This document shows, in pieces, positions 54,441 to 64,000 of a stretch of 64,000 nt of DNA. Position numbers and translations under genes: made by a program. The notes under the pieces were generated by a model. The model was given only the letters and a program-made list of their open reading frames with translations. It made no database searches and was not told where the DNA came from. Position 1 is the first letter of the stretch. Each line of letters starts with the position of its first letter. This stretch comes from Tricholoma matsutake (Eukaryota; Basidiomycota; Agaricomycetes; Agaricales; Tricholomataceae), in contig AP026549.1 of the NCBI GenBank assembly GCA_026075535.2, positions 3,534,001-3,598,000 of the forward strand, read 5' to 3'.

Positions 54441-55262
54441 TAGTGTTTAAAGGTCCGGTCCTACAAACCGGAAAAAGACCGAAACCAGACTGAACCGAAC
54501 CGAAGTCTGGTTCATCAGGTGGCTATTTATAGGACCAGTCTTTTGCAGTCCAGTTGCCAGTCTTTTGCTTTGAAAAATATCATTGAACCAATGAAAACCG
54601 ATCCAAACTGGTTTCAACCGGTTTATAGGTCACATGCACTATACCCCCTGATTTCCACACATAATGGCTTCAATTTTGCTCCCTGGACCATCAAAAACGG
54701 TTGAGAACTGAGAGAGATATGACAAAATACATTTTGATGTGAGTATTTTGATGTCATTTGAGCAGCTGTGACTGTACTGTCTATACCTTGTGCTACAAAA
54801 ATGTTGGGCACAATTGGACATTATCCAAGGCAAAGTAATAACATACATAAACATCTATACCATGTGTATTTGATTCATTTAACAGCCCTACCAAGTTGTA
54901 ACTACAAACTACAAACTACAACATGGAATACAATGTACTTTTGTTTTGGTCATATCTCTGTCAGATCTTGATAAAATCTCTTAAAAGTTGGACCTGCCAC
55001 CGGGGAATTACAATATACAACTGCCTGTGTAATGGTGAAATGGACTGGTTAATAGTTGTTGAGAAATATATGGGTTATATTACAAATTTTACAACAAAAA
55101 GTCGGTTTGAACTGGTTTTTTTCGGTCCATGGACTGATATGGACTGGTCCTATGTGGTCCGGTTGCAGTTCAGCAATATCTGGGTCAGTCTTGGACCGGT
55201 TGCGGTTGTGGTTGCCCCATTTAGACATTAAAAACTGGACTGAGCCAGACCTGTAAACGCTA
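54441..55262 (+). mobile_element. hAT-type MITE, copy C, complete with 8-bp target duplication
   Basis: TAGTGTTTAAAGGTCCGGTC ... CCTGTAAACGCTA, flanked by GGCCAATA (54433-54440) and GGCCGATA (55263-55270). The empty site is visible in the right arm near 60070 (reverse complement GGCCAATATAGCCC). The 822-bp body matches copy B in order throughout. Confidence 0.92.
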
Positions 55263-56634
55263 GGCCGATACAGCCCATGCAGAATGGCAATTGCCGAATG
55301 GAAGTTCGGGGGACATCTTGTAGCTGGGTGCTGATGATGGAACTTGCACAATTACAAGATAACTTAGTCAACGGTCCCTTTCTCGAGGCAGTCTAATAAA
55401 ATGAGATCTGTAAAATCACTACAAATAAATTCAATGAAATAAAAATATAATACAAAGAATGGTTAGTATGGAGTACAAGAGGATGTTGGATATAAGCTAT
55501 GCATTTACTAGAAGTGATCCATGGGAGGTGGGTGGGCGCAATAGTTGCTGTCGCCTGCTATGGGTGGCCGTCGCTTTGTGGCTGTCTCCTCGTGATCACC
55601 ACAGTTGTCCTCTGCTATCGTTCCCCTGTTGTTGGTCTTCCCCCATTCGCACTGTTCTCCCTGCCATCGGCTCATCCCTGTCGGCTCATCACCCTGCTCG
55701 CAGAGGCTGTCTTCATTGTGGTCATCGTCTTTCTGTTGTCCTTCATCCTTGTTGTCCCCATCCCCATCCCAGCCATCCTCTTCCTCATCCCCTGGTCCCC
55801 ACTGTCATTCTCTGTCCTCTCATTGTCGGTGTCTCCCCCCCTGGCCCTGTCACTGTGGTGCCCTCTCACCATCTTCGATGTCCAACCTGCGAGCAGCTGC
55901 TCACAGCAGCAGGGGTCTGGTAGGTGGGTGCTGGTGGTGGTCATCATCATCTGTGCCTTGCCATTCATCCTCATCACTGGGCCAAGTTGTCCCCATCGTC
56001 GTCCTGATCCATTATCCACCCTGCAAGCAGATACTCGCAGCAGTGGTGCCAATGTAGGTCTGCTGTCTTGGCGCTGTCTCATGGTAATAGAACCTAAATA
56101 TCAAAACAAAACATTTGTTAGTTGAAAAGAAAAGAGAAGAGAAAAGAAGAGAAGAACTTGACACTTAGGCCCAACAAACAACTTGTTTGCGGCCATACAT
56201 TGCATTGCTGAGCATTGTTGAGGAAGTGTGACTCAATGTGACAGTTTCCTTTTTCATTCAAAATCTGCGTGTCGGTAAAGCCCACTGAATGTGAAAATAT
56301 GTAAGGGGCTGAGTTTGACTGACTTCAAAATATAAGCCTGCATTCAGAAAGACTTGAAACTCCAAAGCCTGCTGAGCAGCCATCAGACTTAATGTATCAC
56401 TTTTGCTGGGTGGTTGGTCGAGTTAAAAAGACGAGTCCTCATACCTCGGACTCATGATTTGGTTGTCTTCAATGACATCTTGCCACTCACTCAGACTCAC
56501 ATAACTGTTGACTGGCTAGGGAGTCCTTCTAAATCCAAAGTAAGCCCATTTCACTGTTCATTCATGTCTTTTCAATCACTAACAAGCTTTCATTAATTCA
56601 CTATTAGTTTATGTGAATTGATCAGTGCTGCCTC

Positions 56635-57060
56635 CCTCCTCCCCATCCATATGGGGTTTGTCTTAGGCTACAAGGGTGCGAGGAGATGCTGAGAGACCTG
56701 TGGAGCAGGGGCACCCACCAGGTAGGCACTCAGTCACCACCATAAATGTGCCACATTGCCCTAACCCCCAAATCCCCCCAAAACAGGTATTGATGACTCA
56801 CTGCAATTAAGGCATGACACGGGTATGGTTAAACCCATAATAATATGGTTATGGGTATGCACGGTTATGGGTATGGGTTGGAAGTTGCCGTACCCGGGCA
56901 ATACCATACCTGTTTCCACGGTGTTATGGGTATGTGCAGGTATGTCGGTGCCGGGATCTTGGTCAGGTGAGTGATCATCTGACCTTGTTGATTTGCTCAC
57001 AACACTTCATGACCACCATCATAGCACCCCCAACCACCGCCGTGAGCAACTGCTCATGGG
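56635..57060 (+). repeat. HIP element fragment 7
   Basis: 56635-56785 matches 27495-27670: CCTCCTCCCCA, 'ggcacccaccaggtaggc' versus 'gacacctgcctagtaagc', 'atgtgccacattgccctaac' and CCCCCAAAACA. A palindrome-2 copy lies near 57040 (GTGAGCAACTGCTCATGG). A GGGTA island is inserted or embedded between them. Confidence 0.65.
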
Positions 57061-57084
57061 TGCAATGGTGATGATGATGGGGCA

Positions 57085-57666
57085 AAAAGACCAATTTAAA
57101 TTGGTTATGACTGGTTAAATGTCATGTGAACTATACATACCCCCTAACCTCCACACATAATGCCTTCAATTTCGCTCCCTGGATCATCAAAAACAGTTGA
57201 GATCTGAGAAAGCTATGACCAAATACATTTTCATACCACTATTGTGTCATGACTTGAGTAACTATGATTGCACTGCTTACAACTTGGGCTACAAAGTATT
57301 AGGTGCATTTAGACATTATCCAAGGCCTAAATATAACACATGTAAGCATCTGTATCATGACAATTTGATTCATTTAACAGCCCTGACAAGTTGTAACTAC
57401 ATACTACAACTGCAAACTACAAGCTGCAACTAATACACTGCACTTTGGTTTTGGCTGTATCTCAGTCAAATCTTGATGGAATCTCTTAAAAATTGGATCA
57501 GACTCCAGGAAATTACAATATCTATCCCTCAGTATAACGGTTGAGTGTTCTGTTAGTCAGTTCGGTTAGGTACCCCCAATGTCTGGGTCAGTCCTAGACC
57601 AGTTACGGTTACAGTCTACCCATCATAGGGTCAAAAAACCAAACCTAACCTAACCTTAAAACACTA
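57085..57666 (+). mobile_element. hAT-type MITE, copy D (5'-truncated)
   Basis: Shares 'ccctggatcatcaaaaacag', 'ctacatactacaactgc' and 'tctgggtcagtcctagacca' with the other copies and ends CTTAAAACACTA at 57666. The left terminus with TAGTG is missing. Confidence 0.8.
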
Positions 57667-58869
57667 GATGACAGGGTGTGAGGGAGATGGACAATGACAA
57701 TGATGAGTGGTGGAGAGTGACAGGACACCCATGGCACTAGTGGATAACAGGGTGCAAGGGGGATAAAGGCATTTCCTCATACTTCCTATATTAGTTTTGA
57801 TTATATTGCATATATTTTATATCTTGAAGTTCAGAACAAGGCCAGTCATAACTGGTCTTGGATGGTTCTTTTCTTTTTTGTGAGGTCAGTGAGCCATGGA
57901 CCAGACCTCTGTGCACTACTTATTTACACAACATCATAGTCCACACTCAATCAGTCCCTCAAAATGAGTTTAGAAAGTGCATTCTGGACACAAGCTGTCA
58001 TGAACCCATTAAGAGGAGGTGTATGACATTTTGGCAATGTCCATAGTTCATGTTTGGGTTAGTGCCATGAGCCTAAGATTGCTGTGACCACATTAAAAAA
58101 ATTCAGAATATCATAAGATTACCATACTCTGAGAACCAATCAAGACCAAGCCATCAATACCCATCATGGTCAGTGAGATTTCAAGATTTGCACCACTAGA
58201 GCTAAACATGTGTCTACCACCACAGCAAGTTTTGGCAGTTGCTATAGGAAATTGTCCAAATATTAAGATTCAAACCAAACATGTACAACTCATAAGATTA
58301 TGTCATTGACTTATTTCCTTTAGTGAATGGGTTGGAGTCTGCAATTAATCCAGACTACTTAGATGAATATTCTTACTTATAGTCTTGTTACTTACATTTA
58401 CCTATAGTCTCATTATGCTACATAATATATTAGCTGTTTTGCTCTTGCTCCTGCACCCAAACACTGAGTCTTGTTGCTACATATAGCTATTCTTACACCA
58501 CAGTTCCATGGTAGTGTGTAAGTAAGATAGATGAAGCTAGAAGCTGACACCCTTATGTTAGCTAGTTAGGGTTAGAATTAGCCACCAAATATGGCTTGGA
58601 GATTTTTTGAAGTGTTTTCACTGTGCTATGAGCTTGGGCAATGGAGTAGTATTTAACATTGAAAGTATGATAGAAACATTATTAAGCACTTTAAGATTTA
58701 GAATTAGCCTTGTTTACTTCAGCTAAAATGCTGGCTGGGAGTGTGTGATGCCCATAATATTTCCAATTTGCCCAAATGGCATCAGCACTGGTTAATCCTC
58801 TTGAATATGCATCCATAAATTGTGCAGATTGGTTGGCATATCTTTATTTGAGATTAGCATACTCTAGTT

Positions 58870-60653
58870 ATGAGTCTGAGGTATGAGGACTCATCTTTTT
58901 AACTCGACCAACCACCCAGCAAAAGTGATACATTAAGTCTGACAGCTGCTCAGCAGGCTTCGGAGTTTCAAGTCTTCTGAATGCAGGCTTATATTTTGAA
59001 GTCAGTCAAACTCAGCCCCTTACATATTTTCACATTCAGTGGGTTTTACCGACACACAGATTTTGAATGAAAAAGGAAACTGTCACATTGAGTCACACTT
59101 CCTCAACAATGCTCAACAACGCAATGTACAGCTGCAAACAAGTTGTTTGTTGGGCCTAAGTGTCAAGTTCTTCTCTTCTTTTCTCTTCTCTTTTCTTTTC
59201 AACTAACAAATGTTTTGTTTTGATATTTAGGTTCTATTACCACGAGACAGCACCAAGACAGCAGACCTACATCCGCGCCACTGCTGCAAGTATCTGCTCG
59301 CAGGGTGGATAATGGATCAGGACAACGATGGGGACAACTTGGCCCAGTGATGAGGATGAACAGCAAGGTGCAGATGATGACGACTGCCACCAGCACCCAC
59401 CTACCAGACCCCTGCCGCTGCAAGCAGCTGCTTGCAGGTTGGACATCAAAGATGGTGAGAGGGCACCACAATGACAGGGCCAGGGGGGAGACACCGACAA
59501 TGAGAGGACGGAGAATGACAGTGGGACCAGGGGGTGAGGAAGAGGATGGCTGGGATGGGGATGGGGATGACAAGGATGAAGGACAACAGAGGGACAATGA
59601 CCACAATGAAGACAGCCTCTGTGAGCAGGGTGATGAGCCGACAGGGATGAGCTGATGGCAGGGAGAACAGTGTGAATGGGGGAAGACCAACAACAGGGGA
59701 ATGATAGCAGAGGACGACTGCAGTGATCACAAGGAGACAGCCACAAAGCGATGGCCACCCATAGCAGGTGACAGCAACTATCGTGCCCACCCACCTCCCA
59801 TGGATCACTTCTAGTAAATGCATAGCTTATATCCAACATCCTCTTGTACTCCATACTAACCATTCTTTGTATTATATTTTTATTTCATTGAATTTATTTG
59901 TAGTGATTTTATAGATCTCAATTTATTAGACTGCCTCGAGAAAGGGCCCGTTGACTAAGTAATCTTGTAATTGTGCAAGTTCCATCATCAGCACCCAGCT
60001 ACAAGATGTCCCCAAACTTCTGTTTGGCAATTGCCATTCTGTGTGGGCTATATTGGCCTCTGTTTGTTTTGGCCTTCTTTTTGCCAACCATCACCACCAT
60101 TTCACAGCGGTTCCATGGTAGTTTTATTGTCTCAGGAAGCATAATCCTGGTCAAATGGGCTGTCCTTGTAGAGCTTGGCTGTTCAAGGCACTTTAAAAAA
60201 ACTTAATTTTTGAGTTAATGACTAGGTTAAAATTCAACATCTGAAGTCAAGGCGATACTACAAAGATTTTACGAGAACGCCAATTAACGCTGATCGGCCA
60301 GGAGGTCCGAAAGCATAGACATCATCTCCAGTAACTAAACGAGTTTATTTGCCGCTTATGTTGTCATCAATCTTGGTAGCCAAAAATAGTGCATACAATC
60401 GGGATAGGTGAGTTTTTCTAAAGACTAATCTAAGAAGACAGGAAGGTGTTTTCATGGCTCATTTCATCTTTTGTCCAATTCCATCCTACTTAACTTTGTT
60501 TGAGCCTCGCCTTCCTGTTTGTCTTGGTATCCTATGTGTCTTTTCAGTGGCACGACGGGAGTCAGTTGAAAATAATTGCAGACTAAAGAAAAAAAAGTCC
60601 ATGAAGTGAGGACTTGTTCATGCCAGGCATAGCCATGGGCCAACTGGACAAGT
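58870..60653 (+). repeat. Right arm of giant inverted repeat (HIP cluster 8)
   Basis: Uninterrupted copy of the element. It starts ATGAGTCTGAGGTATGAGG. The intron-like segment 59158-59230 has a long TTCTCTTCTTTTC tract, CTAAC and TATTTAG. Palindrome-2 copies lie at 59285-59313 and 59421-59440 (perfect CTGCAAGCAGCTGCTTGCAG). It ends GAGGACTTGTTCATGCCAGG ... GGACAAGT. Frames on both strands of 59200-59860 arise from GA/CA-rich composition and mirror those of the left arm; I do not regard them as genes. Confidence 0.85.
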
Positions 60654-60659
60654 AAATAA

Positions 60660-61480
60660 GAACTAATCACTAACCATCAGATTTGAAGCAGGGGGGTGTT
60701 GTCAAAGCACTCAAGGATGTGCCTTTCCATTTCATCAATGTTTGCAGGGCAGGTGCCAAATCCTCAGTAACAAAACTTCACAGCACCCTAATACTGTTCA
60801 ATAAAGTTTAGTTCAGTTATATTTATGGTAAAAATCACAGATGTGCCCATGCAAAGTCATGAGCTCTTCTAGCTGAAATCTCTGGTTGACAAAATCAGGC
60901 TGATTAAACAAAAGACAGTGGCAGCAACAGTCTGTTCTGCTAGTTTCACATTTAAAACCTTCACGTTGAGCGAGAGGATTACCAGATTCAGGCCAAAGTG
61001 CCTGCTCTTTAGTTATTTGTTCCATCCCTTTGAAAAATCCTGGATATTGTGGATGGTCATCTGCCAAATAAAATTCTTGTATGTGTCCATTAGCAAGAGT
61101 AGTTAGTCACATGCGAGGGCTTTCCATCCATTGTTTGGATTCTTGGGCATCTTGCAAGTGGAAAGTGTGTTGGCTGCATGCTTTTGATGGCTTGGAGTGT
61201 TATTGAACGAAAGAAGGCCAATCACAAATCCATGAGTCCTGTCTTCAAAAACATCGATGGTTTTGTCAACCTGAGCAAGGAGGTCATATGTATCAAAATA
61301 GCCATCAAGATTCTTTCCAAACAAAACAGGTAGAATGGGGTCAACTGAACTCACAGCTGATGAAGCTGCAACTATTAGAGTGGACTTCTCTGGATCTATC
61401 AAAGGCAAAGATGGCAAGACTGGCATAGATATGTGGAATGGAGCTGGAACTATAGAACAAAGACTGGGAGGCACAAAATG
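60660..61480 (-). pseudogene. DDE superfamily transposase remnant (Tc1-like type)
   Basis: Minus-strand pieces in order: VLFGKNLDGYFDTYDLLAQV (61366 down), GLLSFNNTPSHQKHAANTLS, CKMPKNPNNGWKAL, then LANGHIQEFYLADDHPQYPG, FFKGMEQITKEQALWPESGN, CETSRTDCCCHCLLFNQPDF, QLEELMTLHGHICDFYHKY. In a shifted frame follow TELNFIEQY*GAVKFCY and EMERHILECFDNTPLLQI. The family normally has FDNAPSH; here the catalytic Asp is Asn (SFNNTPSH). With frameshifts and stops the enzyme is dead. The remnant ends close to the right boundary of the inverted repeat, which may have inserted into its 3' part. Confidence 0.8.
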
Positions 61481-61589
61481 ACAAATTCAAAGTTCAAAAA
61501 TTTCTTGTTTGAGAGCAAGTTCTTTTTTGAGGGCTATTTTGTGTTTGAGCACTGTGATGTGAGTGTAAGGGCAACCCTATGATCAGCAT

Positions 61590-61755
61590 AATATGCATGA
61601 TACTTAAGGCAAGGCAGGGGTAGGGATATACCCTTGTGTTTTTGGGCCAAGGGTATGAGGGGTAAGGGTAGGGGTTTGGAAGTTCATACCCTTGCATACC
61701 CCTGTACCCTTACTAAGGGTACAGTGGTATGCCAGGGGTATGCTTATGTAAGAAT
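61590..61755. repeat. GGGTA/TACCC motif island
   Basis: Dense GGGTA, AGGGGTA, TACCCTTG and CATACCC words on both strands (for example AAGGGTATGAGGGGTAAGGG and CATACCCTTGCATACCCCTG), strongly self-complementary. Non-coding. Confidence 0.65.
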
Positions 61756-62734
61756 ATCATTTGATTTTTTCAGCTACAAAGACTCATATTCAAGGTTTTC
61801 ATCAATTAAATTCAGGGAGTTGCAAAACTTTTGTCACAGTGTGTTATGTAGCCAGTTTCATCTCCACTTTGGCACACCCTCTAGTTGATGGGGTTGATGT
61901 TCAAGTTTCTCATGCTTTCAAGACTGCATGTAGAGTGTAATATTTGTGAACTAAGTAGCTATATACAGAAGTATGTGTAATTGATGGTGTATAGACTGGA
62001 TTATTAAGAAAATGGTGTATAGTAATGACCAGGCCAGGGGGGCAATGACAGTGAGAGGATGGGATGTGTCAGAGAGGAAAATAATCCTCAGTGACTCTGG
62101 CACTGAGGGGCTGCCATTTGGACATACACCACCATTCATAGAGAAAGGCCACAACTCATAATGTGTTGCAACACATCACTTCAGGGTGGAGAAGCAGACT
62201 TGGAATTCTGATCAAAGTGGAATCACAGAATGTCATGCAAAACCAATGTTAACCTTCAACACTTGTTCCAGCTGCATGAGGCATCTGGAGATTTTGCATA
62301 GCTTTTTGTTATAGTGTATTCCTTATGTATCCAACAGCTTGAGCCAAAAATTGACCTAGAGATTAAAACCGAGGACAGTCTTTCCAGAATTTACAAATAT
62401 CTGCTCAATGATCAAGCAATCATGAGACAATGGTGTGCTCTATTCTCAAGCAGCTTAAGATCCAAAGATGACTACTATGAAGGTATTTGGTTCATGGGAT
62501 GATCAGGTGCATAGGTGCCTTGATCTCTTAAAAAATTGCATTTTGCAACTCCCTGTAATTTTGCAACCTAATACACATGATAGTACATACTACATCAGCA
62601 AATTGGCAAATCATATTCCAGATTTCTATTGATTTTCATTGGTTTTTGAGTTTCAGTAAACTTATAACCTCAAAACTTGAAAACTAAATCTACTATCTAC
62701 TATTTCATGTTTGGGAGTCAGAGGGGAGATGGGG
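61756..62734. other. Non-coding stretch, nothing recognised
   Basis: AT-rich. The frame at 62314-62502 (62 aa, plus) has no recognised domain. No repeats shared with the rest of the window were identified. Confidence 0.45.
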
Positions 62735-62870
62735 GTGAAGTTTATATACCCAAAATCAGTGCACAGACCATTTACTAATATTTGGCAAAAATGAAACCAC
62801 TTTTATCACTGCCAAACATTAGCAAATGGTCCATGGGCACTTTCAGGGTATATAAACCCCTTCACAATAC
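62735..62870. repeat. Small palindromic element
   Basis: Arms of about 53 bp: 'gtttatatacccaaaatcag' from 62740, with ACCATTTACTAATATTTGGCA, pairs with TGCCAAACATTAGCAAATGGT and 'ggtatataaacccc' near 62810-62865. A half copy lies at 49437-49480 (GGGTTTATATACCCTG with ATGGACCATTTGG). Confidence 0.7.
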
Positions 62871-63084
62871 ACCACTAGACCCTAGGCTATGCCCCACTTT
62901 GTTCCTTATAGCTAGTGATGTAATAGTTTAGATTTCAATTTTTCAGAGGTTTCTGTTCTGGATCGTTCAGAGAGGTTTCTGGAGAAATGGACCTGCATTT
63001 TCAAGTGCTCAACTTTCCACATTTCTGCTGGTTTTTGGTGGTTGCTCAACTTGAGCAACAACTGGAAACTGAAATACAGGATTA

Positions 63085-63462
63085 CTGATGTACAAACCAC
63101 AAACCACAAACCATAAACTAATACACTGTACTTTTGTTTTGGCCATATCTCAGTCAAATCTTGATGAAATCTCTTGAAAATAGGATCGAACTCTAGGGAA
63201 TTACATTATCTACCCTGAGGTATAACAGCTAAGTGTTCCGGGTGTTATCTGTTGAGATACATATAAACTTTATAGTACAACAAATTTCACAACAAAAAAC
63301 TGGTCTTAACCAGTCTTTTTTCAGTCCATTAACCAAAAGAGACTGGTCTTAGTCAGTCTGGTTAGGTCCCTCCAATGTCTGGGTCGGTCCTAGACTGGTT
63401 ACGGTTATGGTCTACCCATCATAGGGTCAAAATACTGAACTGAACTGAACCTTAAAACACTG
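63085..63462 (+). mobile_element. hAT-type MITE, copy E (3' half)
   Basis: Carries 'ggccatatctcagtcaaatc', 'aatttcacaacaaaaaactg', 'tctgggtcggtcctagactg' and the end CCTTAAAACACTG, where the final A of CACTA appears changed. The 5' half is missing. Confidence 0.8.
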
Positions 63463-63689
63463 ATGATAATCCAGGAATATACTTCATGAACTTGAAGTCT
63501 GGTGTAATAAATAAATAGACAGAAGTGTGGTACTTGGTGGTTGACACTACTGCTGTCTATTGGTGGTAGTCAAAAATACAACCTCAATTGAGACATTTCT
63601 TAAGCCTTGAATGGGGGCAAAATTGATTCCCAAGTTCCCTACCTTACACTGCATCTACTACTATCATACTTGTCTTATTGCACACAATG

Positions 63690-63875
63690 TTAGGTAGGGC
63701 TGCACACCATAACCGTACTTGACAGTTAGACTGTGCCATCATATGGTTACCATACCATTGCCATGAGGACTTGAGTTCCCTTCCCAGGTGACGGTCAATG
63801 GTATGGAAAACAACCATCAAGTGCCATCAAATACGGCCGTAAATGGCATTTAACAGTTGACAGATTAGGTAACTT
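63690..63875. repeat. CCATACC/GGTATGG motif island
   Basis: Words such as CCATAACCG, GGTTACCATACCATTG, GGTCAATGGTATGG and ACGGCCGTAAATGG recur on both strands. It is the same kind of self-complementary island as 56810-56955. Confidence 0.45.
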
Positions 63876-64000
63876 GAAATCAAACTTTATTTTTTTTGAT
63901 CAACACGAATCGCTCATCATTTATCAAAAACGACTCACCATTTATCAAGATGACTCACATCAACACCGAGAAAGTCATGTAGATTTGATTTAAAATACAT

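Larger units (their letters stand above)
52664..56455 (-). repeat. Left arm of giant inverted repeat (HIP cluster 6)
   Basis: Reverse complement of 58870-60653. The length of 3792 bp minus two insertions (1168 bp solo LTR, 822 bp hAT MITE, plus their target duplications) gives about 1.79 kb, the same as the right arm. It contains, in minus orientation, the GAGTC...GGACTC start, the intron-like segment (about 56090-56180), palindrome-2 copies near 56010 and 55880, and the right-end sequence at 52664-52710. Confidence 0.9.
56456..58869. other. Spacer between the inverted arms
   Basis: 2.4 kb with no host gene recognised. It holds a HIP body fragment (56635-57060), a GGGTA/GGTTATGG island (56810-56955) and hAT MITE copy D (57085-57666). 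The remainder (57667-58869) is AT-rich, CpG-poor DNA with short domain-less frames. Confidence 0.6.

Noticed and set aside
55499..56125. 208-aa plus-strand frame with hydrophobic stretches (and 59199-59863 minus in the other arm)
   Set aside because: It crosses the intron-like segment boundary and palindrome 2, and the antisense GA-rich strand is equally open. The two inverted arms keep frames of different lengths, which argues against selection on protein.

Overview
This is a eukaryotic window, almost certainly from an Agaricomycete (mushroom-forming basidiomycete). The evidence is short GT-AG introns of about 40-65 nt, F-box/LRR-type proteins, two multi-exon genes that look like recurrent Agaricomycete families, and transposon types typical of the group: a Helitron with Rep and PIF1 helicase domains, a Plavaka-type transposase, a Tnp2/CACTA element, a chromodomain gypsy, a Ty1/copia element, hAT and Tc1-like MITEs, and tRNA-derived SINEs. 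I saw no rRNA genes, CRISPR arrays or bacterial-style operons.

Layout. 0-3 kb: a hAT MITE end, motif islands and a Tc1-type MITE. 3-14.6 kb: a CpG-retaining gene island holding a divergent pair of multi-exon genes (minus 5756-7840, plus 8021-10360) and two tandem minus-strand F-box/LRR paralogues, both carrying an in-frame TGA. 15.3-22.5 kb: a decayed Helitron whose five in-frame stops are all TGA and which has a ubiquitin-protease-like C-terminal domain. 23.4-27.1 kb: a hAT MITE with 8-bp target duplication, a Plavaka remnant and a SINE. 27.2-32.7 kb: low-complexity hairpin-rich elements, a Tc1-type MITE whose empty site is visible 3.7 kb away, SINEs, and a 5'-truncated chromovirus with an open integrase-chromodomain frame and one LTR. 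33.8-39.9 kb: a Tnp2/CACTA-like element with very long inverted ends, two accessory genes and a nested hAT-like MITE. 40330-46085: a young complete copia element with matching 305-bp LTRs and AGTAA target duplication. 47.2-60.7 kb: many copies of the hairpin-rich family, including two inverted copies (52664-56455 and 58870-60653), one of them split by a 1.17-kb solo LTR and an 822-bp hAT MITE. 60.7-64 kb: a DDE transposase remnant, motif islands and another hAT MITE end.

The most unusual content is an apparently unnamed family, here called HIP (hairpin-intron-palindrome). Its parts recur in a fixed order: a hairpin with arms like GGCCCAAxxGA, then immediately a canonical intron (GTAAGT...CTAAC...TTTAG), then a CA/GA-rich body with one or more copies of a second palindrome (core TGCGAGCA/TGCTCGCA, outer arms ATCCA/TGGAT) whose two arms change together between copies, then in several copies a C-rich/G-rich hairpin followed by a T run. 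No plausible protein runs through it, so it looks like a non-coding, spliced, structured mobile unit.

Most old coding sequence here has been hit by C-to-T change at CpG (Arg CGA to TGA, Trp TGG to TGA/TAG), while the copia and gypsy elements and the gene island keep CpG. Exon boundaries of the host genes are only partly resolved.
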